Numbered from the stretch's first letter, positions 41,703-51,284 are shown. The stretch is DNA of 64,000 nt from Pseudomonas fluorescens (GCF_019212185.1 NZ_CP078138.1:3516501-3580500), one strand, 5' to 3'. The notes: a model not told the origin generated them from the letters alone. Program-made: numbers and translations.

Positions 41703-44075
41703 ATGGAAGTCGCAATGCCGATCACTAAAAACAAAAACACCCAGCCTGACCCTGATTCCCAACCAAACCCGATGTCCCGCTATCTGTTTCCCGCCACCGC
41801 CGCCCTGCTGTTGCTGATAATGGCCGGGTTGGGCTGGTTTCTGCTCGCCAGCAAACCCAGCCCCGCGCCCTACGTGGCGCCCAGCGTTGCCGTCGCTCCG
41901 GCGCCCAAGCCCGCGCCTGCAGCGGCACCCTTGCCACCCGCGAGCATGGTCGAGGAGCAGCAATGCCAGGGCTGCCACAGCGAACAGGTCAAGGACTGGC
42001 AAGGCTCCCATCACCAGTTGGCAATGCAGGTCGCCGATGCGCAGACAGTGCTGGCCGACTTCAATGACCGCAGCTTCAAGGCCGAGGGCGAGACAACCCG
42101 GTTTTTCCGCAAGGACGATGCGTTCTGGGTCAACACCCCGGGCACCGATGGCAAAAATGCCGACTTCAAAGTGGCCTACACCTTCGGTGTCGCACCCTTG
42201 CAGCAGTATTTGGTCGAAGTCGGCGAAGGCCGCCTGCAAGCCCTCGGCGTGGCCTGGGATACCGAGAAACACCGCTGGTTTCACCTCTATCCGGGTCAGG
42301 GCGTGACCTTCAAGAACCCGCTGCACTGGAGCAAGCCGAGCCAGAACGCCAATTTCATGTGCGTCGAGTGCCATACCACCGGCTTCAAGCGCAACTTCGA
42401 TGCCGCCAGCAACAGCTTCGCCAGCCAGTGGAACAGCCTGGGGGTCGGCTGTCAGGCCTGCCACGGCCCGGCCTCGAATCACTTGCAATGGAGCGCGAAA
42501 AAAACCGACCTGATCCATGCCGGCTTCGACGTCGACCTCAAGGACCGCAACGCCACCACCGAAATCGAGACCTGCGCCCGCTGCCACTCCCGTCGCGCGC
42601 CGCTGGGGGATGGCTACACCGTCGGCAAGCGGCTGATGGACGACTACCTGCCCAGCGTGCTGACCCGCGAGCTGTATGCGCTGGACGGCAAGATCAAGGA
42701 CGAAGTGTTCGAGCACGGCTCGTTCCTGCAGAGCAAAATGTTCGACAAGGGCGTGCGCTGCAGCAATTGCCACAACCCCCACAGCACTGAACTCAAGGCC
42801 TCCGGCAACGGCGTGTGCCTGCAGTGTCACAACACCGCGGGCAAGACGGCCGTCGAAGGTGTCGACGGCAAGGGCCTGCTAGCGAAAAACTACGATTCCA
42901 TCGAGCACACCCGCCACACCATGGGCCAACCGGGTTCGCAGTGCGTCGATTGCCACATGCCCGGCAAGTTCTACATGGGCAACGACTTGCGCCATGACCA
43001 CAGCTTCAGCATTCCCAATCCCGAACGAGCGAAAAAACTCGGCACCCCGGACGCCTGCCTGACCTGTCACCAGGGCAAGGCCGGCGACAAGGTCACCGAG
43101 CAGTTCAAGCTGTGGAACACCCACCCCGCCGCCCAGGCGCCCCGATACGACGAGAGTCTGTGGCAAGTGCGCGGGGGTCAGCCGGGTGCCGCGCAGGTGC
43201 TGTATGAACAGTTGCAGCGCAGTAACCTGCCGGCCATCCAGCGTGCCACCTTGCTCGGTGAACTGCCGCAGTACCCCAGCGAGCAGGCGCTCAAGCTGGC
43301 CAGCAAGGATCTGGCGCACCCTGAGCCGCTGGTCCGCGAAAGCGCGATCCGTGCGGTCAGCGCCTTCCTCCCGACACCTGAGCGTGTGTCCCTGTACACG
43401 CCGCTGCTCAGTGATCCGGTCAAGGCCGTGCGGATCGCCGCCGCCCGTGATCTGCTGAGTGCTGCCAACAACCTGGGCAGCGCGCGGGCCAATTGGCAGG
43501 CGGCAATCGACGAGTACGAACAGGTGCAGTTGAGCCTGGCCGAGCGCGCCGAGGCCAATCTCAACCTGGCGATGCTGTATCAGGCCAGTGGTCGCAGCAC
43601 CGAGGTCGAGCCGCGTTTGCGGGCGGCGCTCAAGCGTGACGGCGATTTCTACCCGGCGCTGGTGACTCTGGTGCAGTGGCTGGAATCCCAGGGGCGTACC
43701 GCCGAGGCCCAGGCATTGCTGCTGCAAGGTCTCAAGGAGCATCCGGATGCGGCGCTGCTGCAGCATACCCAGGGCCTGGCGCTGATCCGCGCCGGAAATC
43801 GCGAGCAAGCCATGCAGGCCCTGCGAGCTGCGGTGAAGCTTGAGCCGCAGAACGCGCAGTACGGTTATGTGCTGGCCGTGGCCCTGCATGAGCAAGGCAA
43901 GCTCGACGAGGCCTGCGCCTTGCTGGAGAAACTGATCGAGCAACAGCCGACCAACCGCAGCGCGCGACTGGCGCTGATCCAGTACTACCTCAACAGCGGC
44001 CAGGAACCGAAGGCCCAGGTGTTGTTGCAGGGCTGGAAGAAGCTCAATCCGGGGGATCCGGCGTTGAAGGGGTAA
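41703..44075 (+). CDS. Octahaem cytochrome c with C-terminal HEAT-like/TPR repeats
   Basis: The 790-residue protein has a membrane anchor (YLFPATAALLLLIMAGLGWFLL, about 27-48) and a proline/alanine-rich linker, then eight CxxCH haem sites: CQGCH 88, CVECH 220, CQACH 250, CARCH 291, CSNCH 353, CLQCH 372, CVDCH 414 and CLTCH 452. Helical repeats (about 490-600) and TPRs (about 610-790) follow. The haem part is periplasmic and related to NrfA/cytochrome c554-like multihaem proteins. An ATG at 41715 is an equally plausible start. Neighbour upstream is the spermidine-synthase-like membrane protein. It is probably a redox protein with a protein-binding tail; electron donor and substrate are unknown. 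Confidence 0.92.
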   Translation: MEVAMPITKNKNTQPDPDSQPNPMSRYLFPATAALLLLIMAGLGWFLLASKPSPAPYVAPSVAVAPAPKPAPAAAPLPPASMVEEQQCQGCHSEQVKDWQGSHHQLAMQVADAQTVLADFNDRSFKAEGETTRFFRKDDAFWVNTPGTDGKNADFKVAYTFGVAPLQQYLVEVGEGRLQALGVAWDTEKHRWFHLYPGQGVTFKNPLHWSKPSQNANFMCVECHTTGFKRNFDAASNSFASQWNSLGVGCQACHGPASNHLQWSAKKTDLIHAGFDVDLKDRNATTEIETCARCHSRRAPLGDGYTVGKRLMDDYLPSVLTRELYALDGKIKDEVFEHGSFLQSKMFDKGVRCSNCHNPHSTELKASGNGVCLQCHNTAGKTAVEGVDGKGLLAKNYDSIEHTRHTMGQPGSQCVDCHMPGKFYMGNDLRHDHSFSIPNPERAKKLGTPDACLTCHQGKAGDKVTEQFKLWNTHPAAQAPRYDESLWQVRGGQPGAAQVLYEQLQRSNLPAIQRATLLGELPQYPSEQALKLASKDLAHPEPLVRESAIRAVSAFLPTPERVSLYTPLLSDPVKAVRIAAARDLLSAANNLGSARANWQAAIDEYEQVQLSLAERAEANLNLAMLYQASGRSTEVEPRLRAALKRDGDFYPALVTLVQWLESQGRTAEAQALLLQGLKEHPDAALLQHTQGLALIRAGNREQAMQALRAAVKLEPQNAQYGYVLAVALHEQGKLDEACALLEKLIEQQPTNRSARLALIQYYLNSGQEPKAQVLLQGWKKLNPGDPALKG

Positions 44076-44080
44076 ACAAC

Positions 44081-44170
44081 CTGTAGGAGCGAGCCTGTTC
44101 GCGATTAGGCCGGCACATTCAACATCTGCAGCGCCTGACACTCTGCAATCGCGAGCAGGCTCGCTCCAGG
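44081..44170. repeat. REP doublet
   Basis: Arms at 44081-44106 (GGAGCGAGCCTGTTCGCGATT) and 44147-44170 (AATCGCGAGCAGGCTCGCTCC) are inverted copies with a T/C change. The pair lies between the convergent cytochrome and DUF934 genes. Confidence 0.88.
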
Positions 44171-44201
44171 GTTTTGTGTTCGATCACAAGATCTTTGCGC
44201 C

Positions 44202-44687
44202 CTACCCCCGCCGCCGAAACAGCGGCCGGGGTTCGATGACCGAGCGTCCGTACTGCACGCTCATCCCGGCCAGGCCCTTGAGCGCATCCTCGGGGCATTT
44301 GTCGGCGCGTACGACGAAGGCATCGAAGCCGCATTGGCGCATGTGGCTGAGCTGGTCGCGTAGCACGTCACCGATCGCCCGCAGCTCGCCGGTCCAGCCC
44401 AGGCGGGTGCGCAGCAGATAGGCCTGGCTATACGCACGGCCATCGCGAAAGTCGGGGAACTGCAGGGCAATCAGCGGCAGTTGGGCAAGCCAGGGCGTGA
44501 GGCTTTCGACCTCGTCATCCGGACCCAGCCACACCCCGTGCTCGCTCGAAGCCTCCTGCAGCCACAGTGCCAACGGCAGCAGCAACGGCCCTTCGCTCCG
44601 CTGCGTCTCGGCCGTATCAATCATGGTCCAGCGATCCTCCCGGTCCAGCTCCGCCACTCCATGGCGCCAGCGCAGCAGATTATTCAT
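44202..44687 (-). CDS. DUF934 protein linked to nitrite/sulfite reductase
   Basis: ATG at 44687 overlaps the reductase stop as ATGA and gives 161 residues; the frame continues upstream inside the reductase gene only as a shadow. It matches DUF934 (IALQFPDFRDGRAYSQAYLLRTRLGWTGELRAIGDVLRDQ), a family found directly downstream of CysI-type reductases in Pseudomonas and thought to be an assembly or partner protein, though this is not proved. No membrane segment or signal peptide is visible. The C-terminus is basic. Confidence 0.88.
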   Translation of the reverse strand: MNNLLRWRHGVAELDREDRWTMIDTAETQRSEGPLLLPLALWLQEASSEHGVWLGPDDEVESLTPWLAQLPLIALQFPDFRDGRAYSQAYLLRTRLGWTGELRAIGDVLRDQLSHMRQCGFDAFVVRADKCPEDALKGLAGMSVQYGRSVIEPRPLFRRRG

Positions 44688-46357
44688 GCCACACCCTCCA
44701 CGGCTTTCGTGTAAACCCGCTCCTTGAATGGCTCCAGGCCAATGCGCTGCACGGTGTCGACAAACAACTCTTCCGGCTCGCGATAGCGCACGAAGGTGGC
44801 GATGATCTGCTCGATCACCTCTGGCACTTCGGCGGCACTGAACGAAGGGCCAATGACTTTGCCCAGCGCGCTGTGCTTGCCCTGGGCGCCGCCGAGGGTG
44901 ATCTGGTACCACTCGCTGCCATTTTTATCGACGCCGAGGATGCCAATATTGCCGATGTGGTGATGACCGCAGGCATTCATGCAACCGGAGATATTCAGGC
45001 TGATATCCCCCAGGTCGTGCAGATAGTCGAGATCGTCGAAACGGGCCTGGATACCCTGGGCAATGGGGATCGATTTGGCATTGGCCAGGGCACAGAAATC
45101 GCCACCGGGACAGGCGATGATGTCCGTCAGCAGACCCGCATTGGAACTGCCCAGCCCGGCCTCGCAGGCCAGGCGCCACAAGGCATGGAGCTGGGCCTTG
45201 GGCACATCCGGCAAGATGACGTTCTGCTCGTGAGCTATGCGAATTTCGCCGAAACCGAACTGCTCCGACCAGGCCGCCACCGCGTCCATCTGCCGATCGC
45301 TGACATCACCCGGCGGCGCAGCACTGCCCGGTTTGGTCGACAGCACCACGCAGGCATAACCGGGCACCTTGTGCGGCTGCACGTTACGCGCCACCCAGCG
45401 GGCAAAGGCAGGGTTGTCCGCCAGGCGCGTGCCGTGCTCCAGGCAGGTGTCGGCGAGTGGCGCATAACTCGGCGCAACGAAGGCGCTGGCGACCCGCTGG
45501 AACTCCTCTTCGGTCAACTGCGCAGGACCGTCCTTGAGGTGCTGCCATTCCTGCTCCACTTCCCTGGCGAACGCGTCGATCCCCAGGGCCTTGACCAGAA
45601 TTTTAATCCGCGCCTTGTACTTGTTGTCACGCCGCCCGTGGCGGTTGTACACCCGCAACACTGCCTCGACGTAGGACAGCAGGTGCTGCCAGGGCAGGTC
45701 CTGGCGAATCTGCAAACCAAGGATTGGCGTGCGTCCCAGGCCACCGCCGACAATCACCCGCAGCAGCATCTGCCCGCTGGCGTCGGGGTAAAGGTAGAGG
45801 CCGATGTCGTGCATCATGATCGCCGCGCGGTCCTGTTCGGCGCTGCAGATGGCGATCTTGAATTTGCGCGGCAGGAACAGGAATTCCGGGTTGATCGTCG
45901 ACCATTGCCGGAGGATTTCCGCCAGCGGTCGCGGGTCGATCAACTCGTCTGCCGCCACGCCGGCGAAAGCCTCGGTGGTGATGTTGCGCACGCAGTTACC
46001 GGAGGTCTGGATCGCATGCATCTCGACCTCGGCCAGGCGCTCGAGGATGTCCGGAACCTCGGCCAGTTCGATCCAGTTGAATTGCAGGTTCTGGCGGGTG
46101 GTGAAGTGCCCGTAGCCACGGTCGTAGTCCCGGGCGATCGCCGCCAGGGTGCGCATCTGCCGCGCACTCAAGGTGCCGTAGGGAATCGCCACCCGCAGCA
46201 TGTAGGCATGCTTTTGCAGGTACAGGCCGTTTTGCAGGCGCAGCGGCAGGAACTCCTCTTCGCTCAGTTCGCCCGCCAGGTAGCGCTGCACTTGATCGCG
46301 GAATTGCGCGACCCGTTCAAAGACCAGGGCCCGGTCATAGTCATCGTATTGATACAT
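44684..46357 (-). CDS. Nitrite/sulfite reductase family haemoprotein (PA4130-like)
   Basis: The 557-residue protein has the duplicated ferredoxin-like and sirohaem domains of CysI/NirA. The 4Fe-4S/sirohaem ligands are seen in ACPGGDFCALA and NISGCMNACGHHH (two cysteine pairs, C-x5-C and C-x3-C), and substrate-site motifs FTTRQNLQFNW and TSGNCVRNIT are intact. It begins MYQYDDYDRALVFERV, as in the PA4130 type rather than main CysI. It reduces sulfite or nitrite with six electrons. It is divergent from an orphan ccoN, as in the P. aeruginosa PA4129-PA4134 cluster that responds to cyanide. The preferred substrate is unsure. No terminator separates it from DUF934. Confidence 0.91.
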   Translation of the reverse strand: MYQYDDYDRALVFERVAQFRDQVQRYLAGELSEEEFLPLRLQNGLYLQKHAYMLRVAIPYGTLSARQMRTLAAIARDYDRGYGHFTTRQNLQFNWIELAEVPDILERLAEVEMHAIQTSGNCVRNITTEAFAGVAADELIDPRPLAEILRQWSTINPEFLFLPRKFKIAICSAEQDRAAIMMHDIGLYLYPDASGQMLLRVIVGGGLGRTPILGLQIRQDLPWQHLLSYVEAVLRVYNRHGRRDNKYKARIKILVKALGIDAFAREVEQEWQHLKDGPAQLTEEEFQRVASAFVAPSYAPLADTCLEHGTRLADNPAFARWVARNVQPHKVPGYACVVLSTKPGSAAPPGDVSDRQMDAVAAWSEQFGFGEIRIAHEQNVILPDVPKAQLHALWRLACEAGLGSSNAGLLTDIIACPGGDFCALANAKSIPIAQGIQARFDDLDYLHDLGDISLNISGCMNACGHHHIGNIGILGVDKNGSEWYQITLGGAQGKHSALGKVIGPSFSAAEVPEVIEQIIATFVRYREPEELFVDTVQRIGLEPFKERVYTKAVEGVA

Positions 46358-46621
46358 GTCGCTACCTCATCAGCAGGATCGGGCTCTACGGCGCGTTCAA
46401 AAGGACGCTGACTATGGCGCAACGGCTCAGTGCGTTACAGATTCAGCTAAATCCGAAAAAACCATATCAGCCGCCTCCGAGTCGCAGCCAGCAAGCGAAA
46501 TATCTGATCTGCATTTATGGCGTTTTTCTGAGCCTGTTTTGTTTCCGTCGGGTTTCCTAGAGTGCGGCCCATGCCTGGCCGGGTGGCCTGGCAAGACTTT
46601 GCAACCGTGGAAGCAATGACC

Positions 46622-48049
46622 ATGAGCACAGCTACAATCGGGCAGGCCTATAACTACAAGGTCGTCCGCCAATTCGTCATAGCAACAGTGGTATGGGGTG
46701 TGATCGGCATGGCCATGGGCGTGTGGATCGCCTCGCAACTGGTGTGGCCGGAAGCCAATCTCGACTTGCCGTGGACCACTTTCGGCCGGCTCCGGCCGCT
46801 GCACACCAGCCTGGTGATTTTCGGCTTTGCCGGCAGCGCGCAGTTTGCCGCCAGCTATTACGCAGTGCAGCGCACCTGTCAGGTACGGCTGTACAGCGAC
46901 AAACTCGCGGCCTTTACCTTCTGGGGCTGGCAATCAGTGATCGTGATCATGCTGGTGACCCTGCCGCTGGGCTACACCACCACCAAGGAATACGCCGAGA
47001 TCGAGTTCAGCGGGGCGGTGTGGATGACCGTGGTCTGGGTGGCCTACGCCATCGTTTTTTTCACCACCGTGGTGCAGCGCAAGACCAAACACATCTACGT
47101 CGGCAACTGGTTCTTCGGCGCCTTCATCGTGGTGATCGCCATGCTGCACGTGGTCAATCACCTGTCGATTCCGGTGGACTGGTTCAAGTCGTACCCGGTG
47201 TATTCCGGGGCCACCGATGCCATGGTCCAGTGGTGGTATGGACACAACGCCGTGGGCTTCTTCCTCACCACCGGCTTCCTCGGGATGATGTATTACTTCG
47301 TGCCGAAACAGGTCGGGCGGCCGGTCTACTCCTATCGCCTGTCGATCGTGCACTTCTGGGCGCTGATCACCCTGTACATCTGGGCCGGCCCGCACCACCT
47401 GCACTACACCGCCCTGCCCGATTGGGCGCAGTCGCTGGGCATGGCGATGTCGCTGATCCTCCTGGCGCCGAGCTGGGGCGGGATGATCAACGGCATGATG
47501 ACCCTCTCCGGCGCCTGGCATAAGCTGCGCACCGATCCGATCCTGCGCTTCCTGGTGCTGTCGCTGGCGTTTTATGGCATGTCGACCTTCGAGGGGCCGA
47601 TGATGGCGATCAAGACGGTCAACGCCCTCTCTCACTACACCGACTGGACCATCGGCCACGTGCACGCCGGCGCCCTCGGTTGGGTGGCGATGATCACCTT
47701 TGGCGCTACCTACCACATGGTGCCGAAGATCTTCGGCCGCGAGCAGATGCACAGCATCGGCCTGATCAATGCGCACTTCTGGCTGGCGACCATCGGCACT
47801 GTGCTCTACATCGCTTCGATGTGGGTCAACGGCATCACCCAGGGCCTGATGTGGCGTGCGATCAATGACGACGGCACCCTCACCTACTCTTTCGTCGAAG
47901 CCCTGCAGGCCAGTCATCCGGGGTTCATCGTGCGTTTTGTGGGCGGGGTGTTCTTCCTCAGCGGCATGCTGTTGATGGCCTACAACACCTGGCGCACGGT
48001 GCGGGTTGCCGACGTGCGCCTGGCCGAACGTGAAGCGCAGATCGCCTGA
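46622..48049 (+). CDS. ccoN: Orphan cbb3 cytochrome c oxidase subunit I (CcoN4 type)
   Basis: ATG at 46622 has GTGGAAG 8 bases upstream; the ORF extension before it is not needed. The 475-residue protein has twelve predicted membrane segments and the haem/copper histidines in [38 protein letters not shown] and [12 protein letters not shown]. Subunits CcoO and CcoP are absent here, so it is an orphan that must assemble with subunits encoded elsewhere. In P. aeruginosa the orphan CcoN4 (PA4133) gives cyanide-tolerant oxidase isoforms and lies beside the PA4130 reductase, as here. The 264-bp space upstream contains no clear ANR box that I could find. Confidence 0.93.
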   Translation: MSTATIGQAYNYKVVRQFVIATVVWGVIGMAMGVWIASQLVWPEANLDLPWTTFGRLRPLHTSLVIFGFAGSAQFAASYYAVQRTCQVRLYSDKLAAFTFWGWQSVIVIMLVTLPLGYTTTKEYAEIEFSGAVWMTVVWVAYAIVFFTTVVQRKTKHIYVGNWFFGAFIVVIAMLHVVNHLSIPVDWFKSYPVYSGATDAMVQWWYGHNAVGFFLTTGFLGMMYYFVPKQVGRPVYSYRLSIVHFWALITLYIWAGPHHLHYTALPDWAQSLGMAMSLILLAPSWGGMINGMMTLSGAWHKLRTDPILRFLVLSLAFYGMSTFEGPMMAIKTVNALSHYTDWTIGHVHAGALGWVAMITFGATYHMVPKIFGREQMHSIGLINAHFWLATIGTVLYIASMWVNGITQGLMWRAINDDGTLTYSFVEALQASHPGFIVRFVGGVFFLSGMLLMAYNTWRTVRVADVRLAEREAQIA

Positions 48050-48064
48050 GGCAAGGAGCCGAAC

Positions 48065-48274
48065 ATGATCGACATGCTGATGCTCGGATTCCTCTGGCTG
48101 GCCATCGAGTGCTGCCTGCGCCACCAGACCGGCGAAAGCCTGGAGGACGCCAGCCTGATTCCGTTTGCCGATGATCCCGAGGTCGCACGGCGGGTGGAGC
48201 AGGCCACTGGCAAGCGCATCGATGCGGTGGCGCCGGAGGTGGCGAAACCGGGTTGGGGGAATGTCGAGGCCTGA
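48065..48274 (+). CDS. Small membrane-associated protein of the ccoN4 locus
   Basis: The 69-residue protein starts 15 bp after the ccoN stop and has a strong AAGGAG site. A short N-terminal hydrophobic stretch (MLMLGFLWLAIECCL) precedes a soluble charged part (HQTGESLEDASLIPFADDPEVARRVEQATGK). It may be a small accessory of the oxidase, like the CcoQ-type proteins, and it corresponds in place to PA4134, but no motif proves this. The gene is surely co-transcribed with ccoN. Product is otherwise uncharacterised. Confidence 0.75.
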   Translation: MIDMLMLGFLWLAIECCLRHQTGESLEDASLIPFADDPEVARRVEQATGKRIDAVAPEVAKPGWGNVEA

Positions 48275-48352
48275 GCCTGGCCCTTGCGCATGGCAGGTTG
48301 ACGGGCGACAGTGTGTGTCGCTCGTCAACCATCCAATCCAGGGAAGAATCGC

Positions 48353-49045
48353 ATGCGCACCATCGGCCTTATCGGCGGCATGAGCTGGGAATCCAGCGCC
48401 GAGTATTACCGTTTGATCAACCAGCAGGTACGCGACCGCCTCGGCCCGCTGCGTTCTGCGCAACTGTTGATGCACAGCGTCGATTTCGGCCCGGTGGAAC
48501 AGGCCCAGCACGCCGGGCGCTGGGACGATGCAGCGCAGATCCTGGTGGATGCCGCCAGTAGCCTGGAGGCCGGCGGCGCCGAGTGCGTGGTGCTCTGTAC
48601 CAACACCATGCACAAGGTGGCCGGACAGATTCAGGCAGCGATATCCGTGCCGTTCCTGCACATTGCCGAGCCCGCCGGCGAGGCTGCGCTGGCCATCGAT
48701 GCACGCACCGTTGGCCTGTTGGGCACAGCGTTTACCATGGAGCAGGACTTCCTCAAGGAGCGGCTGACTGCCCAGGGCTTGCAGGTGCTGGTGCCCGAGA
48801 CTGAAGACCGGCAAGCCGTGCATCGGATCATCTACGACGAACTCTGCGTCGGCGTCATCAGCGATGCTTCGCGTGAGCGTTACCAGCAGGTGATCGAGGC
48901 CTTGGCCGCCCGCGGTGCCCAGGCAATCATTCTTGGCTGCACGGAAATCAGCCTGCTGATCAAACCCGAGCACAGCGAGTTGCCGTTGCTCGACACCACC
49001 GAGCTGCATGCTCGCGCGGCCGTGGCCTTTGCCCTCGGCGATTGA
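48353..49045 (+). CDS. Aspartate/glutamate racemase family protein (YgeA-like)
   Basis: ATG at 48353 follows AGGGAAG and gives 230 residues. It matches the Asp/Glu racemase fold of E. coli YgeA, a broad-specificity racemase: TIGLIGGMSWESSAEYYRLI at the N-terminus, catalytic cysteines in VVLCTNTMHKVA and IILGCTEISLL, and FTMEQDFLKERL. Cytoplasmic and PLP-independent. It would make D-amino acids or recycle them. It is convergent with the acetyltransferase gene with 1 bp between stops. No operon partner is seen. Confidence 0.93.
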   Translation: MRTIGLIGGMSWESSAEYYRLINQQVRDRLGPLRSAQLLMHSVDFGPVEQAQHAGRWDDAAQILVDAASSLEAGGAECVVLCTNTMHKVAGQIQAAISVPFLHIAEPAGEAALAIDARTVGLLGTAFTMEQDFLKERLTAQGLQVLVPETEDRQAVHRIIYDELCVGVISDASRERYQQVIEALAARGAQAIILGCTEISLLIKPEHSELPLLDTTELHARAAVAFALGD

Positions 49046-49046
49046 C

Positions 49047-49568
49047 TCAACCCGCTTCTGAACCATGGCGCAGACGCGCCATGGCCAGGGCGTCGACATG
49101 CCGGCCATCGCGCACCGCGTACTGGCGCAACAGACCTTCCGTCTCGAAGCCGAATTTGCGGTACAGGGCAATCGCCGCCTGGTTATCGGCATACACGGTC
49201 AATTCGACGCGACTGACATTCATCCAGTTGTCCGCCAGATCCAGCGCAGTCGCCAGTAACCGCGAGCCCAGCCCCTGACCCTGCCACGCCTGAGCTACGC
49301 CCATGCCGATGTGGGCGCAGTGGCTGCGGCGGATTCGGCTGAATTGTTCCAGGCCAATGTTGCCGATCACTTGTCCCTTATGCAGCGCCACCAGTTGCAC
49401 CGCGTGTTCGTTATCCGGGGCCAGGCGCTTGCGCCACACGGCACTGGACTGAAAGGGCATTTGCAGGACCTGACGAGCCACGGCGGGATCGTTATAGAGG
49501 GCGGTGACGCCTTCGACGTGGGCTTCGGCGAAACGCTCGATGATGATGCTCGGCTCGTGTGAGGCCAT
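49047..49568 (-). CDS. GNAT acetyltransferase, YhhY/AaaT-like
   Basis: The 173-residue protein has the GNAT acetyl-CoA signature QGQGLGSRLLATAL and the C-terminal YRKFGFETEGLLRQYAVRDGR, which closely follows E. coli YhhY (AaaT), an N-acetyltransferase for amino acids such as phenylalanine and methionine. Also alike are RSHCAHIGMGV and WMNVSRVELTVYADN. Cytoplasmic. It sits back-to-back with the racemase gene, an interesting pairing because both handle amino acids, but they are on opposite strands. Ribosome site GGAAGAG lies before the start. Confidence 0.91.
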   Translation of the reverse strand: MASHEPSIIIERFAEAHVEGVTALYNDPAVARQVLQMPFQSSAVWRKRLAPDNEHAVQLVALHKGQVIGNIGLEQFSRIRRSHCAHIGMGVAQAWQGQGLGSRLLATALDLADNWMNVSRVELTVYADNQAAIALYRKFGFETEGLLRQYAVRDGRHVDALAMARLRHGSEAG

Positions 49569-49718
49569 GAACTCTCTTCCTTGATGGTGACCGGGCTTGC
49601 GAGTCTAACCCGTTGTGCGTGAGCTGCGCACAGGAGGGTGTCATTCACTCAAGAGCATCGATACCCGACGATCACTGGAGTAATCTGGCGCTTCCCATCG
49701 GTACAGGAACTGGCGACC

Positions 49719-51152
49719 TTGGAACTCCATGTTGTGATCAACGGCCGCAAGGACCTCGCCGGCCAGTTGTACCGGCAATTGCGCGAAGCCATCGAGTCGG
49801 GGCGGCTGGCCGCCGGTACGCAACTGCCCCCCAGTCGCCTGCTGGCCGAACAATTGGGGGTGTCGCGCAAGACTGTCTCCGACACCTATGCGCAATTGAC
49901 CTACGACACCTACCTGACCGGCATGATCGGCAAGGGCACTTTCGTCAATGCGCGCCCGCCAGGCAGCGTGCGCAAGCAGCATCACTCACAACTGGCGAGC
50001 GCCAACAGCGTCGAACGCTGGCGCACACTGCCGGTGTTCCTGCGCCATCCGAGCCTGCAGGGGTCGTTGCGCTATGACTTCATTGGCGGCGCCACCACCA
50101 AGGGTCTGTTTCCCCAGGACGAATGGCGTCGCTGCACCGCTTTTGCCCTGCGCCAGATGGCCGGCTCCAAGGGTTTCTACAGCGAGCCTGCAGGCTTGCC
50201 GGCATTGCGTTCGGCGATTGCCGGGCATATCGCCTTTTCCCGAGGCGTGGTCTGCGAGGACACCGACGTGGTGGTCTGCAACGGTGCCCAGCAAGCGCTG
50301 GACTTGATCGCCAGGGTCTTGATCGAGCCCGGTTGCCGGGTGGCGATGGAGGACCCCGGTTACCCGCCGGCACGCCTGTTGTTTGCTTCTCATGGCGCCG
50401 AGGTGGTCGGGGTGCCGGTGGATGAGCACGGGGTCCAGGTCGAGCTGATTCCCGAAGGCACCCGGCTGATCTACGTCACCCCCTCGCACCAGTTCCCGCT
50501 CGGCCTGGCCATGGCCCAGGCGCGTCGCGAAGCCCTGCTGGAGCGGGCTTACGCCCTGGGGGCGATCATCATCGAGGACGACTACGACAGCGAATTCCGC
50601 TACGAAGGCCGGCCCACCGACTCCCTGCAAAGCATGGACGAGCACGGGGTCGTCGCCTACGTCGCGACCTTCTCGAAAACCCTGCTGCCGGAGCTGCGCC
50701 TGGGCTACGCCATTCTGCCGCCGGCGATCCTCGAAGCGGTGCTGCGGGCCAAGCAGTTGACCGACCTGCACACCTCGACCCTGCCGCAGTGGGCGTTGGC
50801 CAGGTTCATCAGCCAAGGCTGCCTGCTGCGGCACATTCGTCGCTGTCACACGGTGTATGCCGGACGCCGGGAGCGCATTCTCAGCCGGGTAGCCGCAGAC
50901 TTGTCGCCCTGGCTCGAAGCGATCCCCAGTTCCGCCGGGTTTCATCTGGTGCTGATGTTCAAGGTCGAAGTCGACGTGCCTCTGGTCATCGATTTGGCGA
51001 AGAAAGTCGAAGTCGGGCTGTACGCGCTCGACGATTTTTTCTATCTCCAGACACCGCGCAATGGGCTGCTGATGGGCTTCGGCGCGATCGAGACGTTGGA
51101 CATCGACATCGCCCTCGACCGCCTGCGTGAGATTCTCCGGCAAGTTGCCTGA
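49719..51152 (+). CDS. MocR/PdxR-type regulator (GntR HTH fused to aminotransferase fold)
   Basis: A TTG at 49719 (AGGA upstream) gives 477 residues and an N-terminus like other MocR proteins (ELHVVINGRKDLAGQLYRQLREAI); a GTG at 49638 is an alternative with a ribosome site too close. The GntR winged-helix (TQLPPSRLLAEQLGVSRKTV, about residues 20-75) precedes a PLP-dependent type I aminotransferase domain, with Schiff-base lysine in ATFSKTLLPELRLGY and the FLYLQTPRNG-like end. Such proteins bind PLP and amines and regulate adjacent genes. The next gene on the strand is a small secreted cupin. Its target is unknown. Confidence 0.88.
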   Translation: MELHVVINGRKDLAGQLYRQLREAIESGRLAAGTQLPPSRLLAEQLGVSRKTVSDTYAQLTYDTYLTGMIGKGTFVNARPPGSVRKQHHSQLASANSVERWRTLPVFLRHPSLQGSLRYDFIGGATTKGLFPQDEWRRCTAFALRQMAGSKGFYSEPAGLPALRSAIAGHIAFSRGVVCEDTDVVVCNGAQQALDLIARVLIEPGCRVAMEDPGYPPARLLFASHGAEVVGVPVDEHGVQVELIPEGTRLIYVTPSHQFPLGLAMAQARREALLERAYALGAIIIEDDYDSEFRYEGRPTDSLQSMDEHGVVAYVATFSKTLLPELRLGYAILPPAILEAVLRAKQLTDLHTSTLPQWALARFISQGCLLRHIRRCHTVYAGRRERILSRVAADLSPWLEAIPSSAGFHLVLMFKVEVDVPLVIDLAKKVEVGLYALDDFFYLQTPRNGLLMGFGAIETLDIDIALDRLREILRQVA

Positions 51153-51284
51153 GGCCGGGGTGGTCTTGAGCGTCACCTATTGGTCTCCTCGCCTTCCTTG
51201 GGATTGGCTGTTTGTTGTCTCAGGCATCGGGCTTACCGTAACGCCTGAGCCACAACCCTGATCAACACTCTCGAAGGTGCCCCC

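Noticed and set aside
44567..46411. 614-codon plus-strand frame opposite the reductase
   Set aside because: Composition and lack of motifs mark it as antisense; the reductase carries all ligand cysteines.
46358..46621. ANR/FNR box (TTGAT-N4-ATCAA) before ccoN
   Set aside because: No match found by eye on either strand.
46934..49192. 752-codon minus-strand frame opposite ccoN and the racemase gene
   Set aside because: It runs antisense through three well-supported genes and has low-complexity composition; no start signal or domain.
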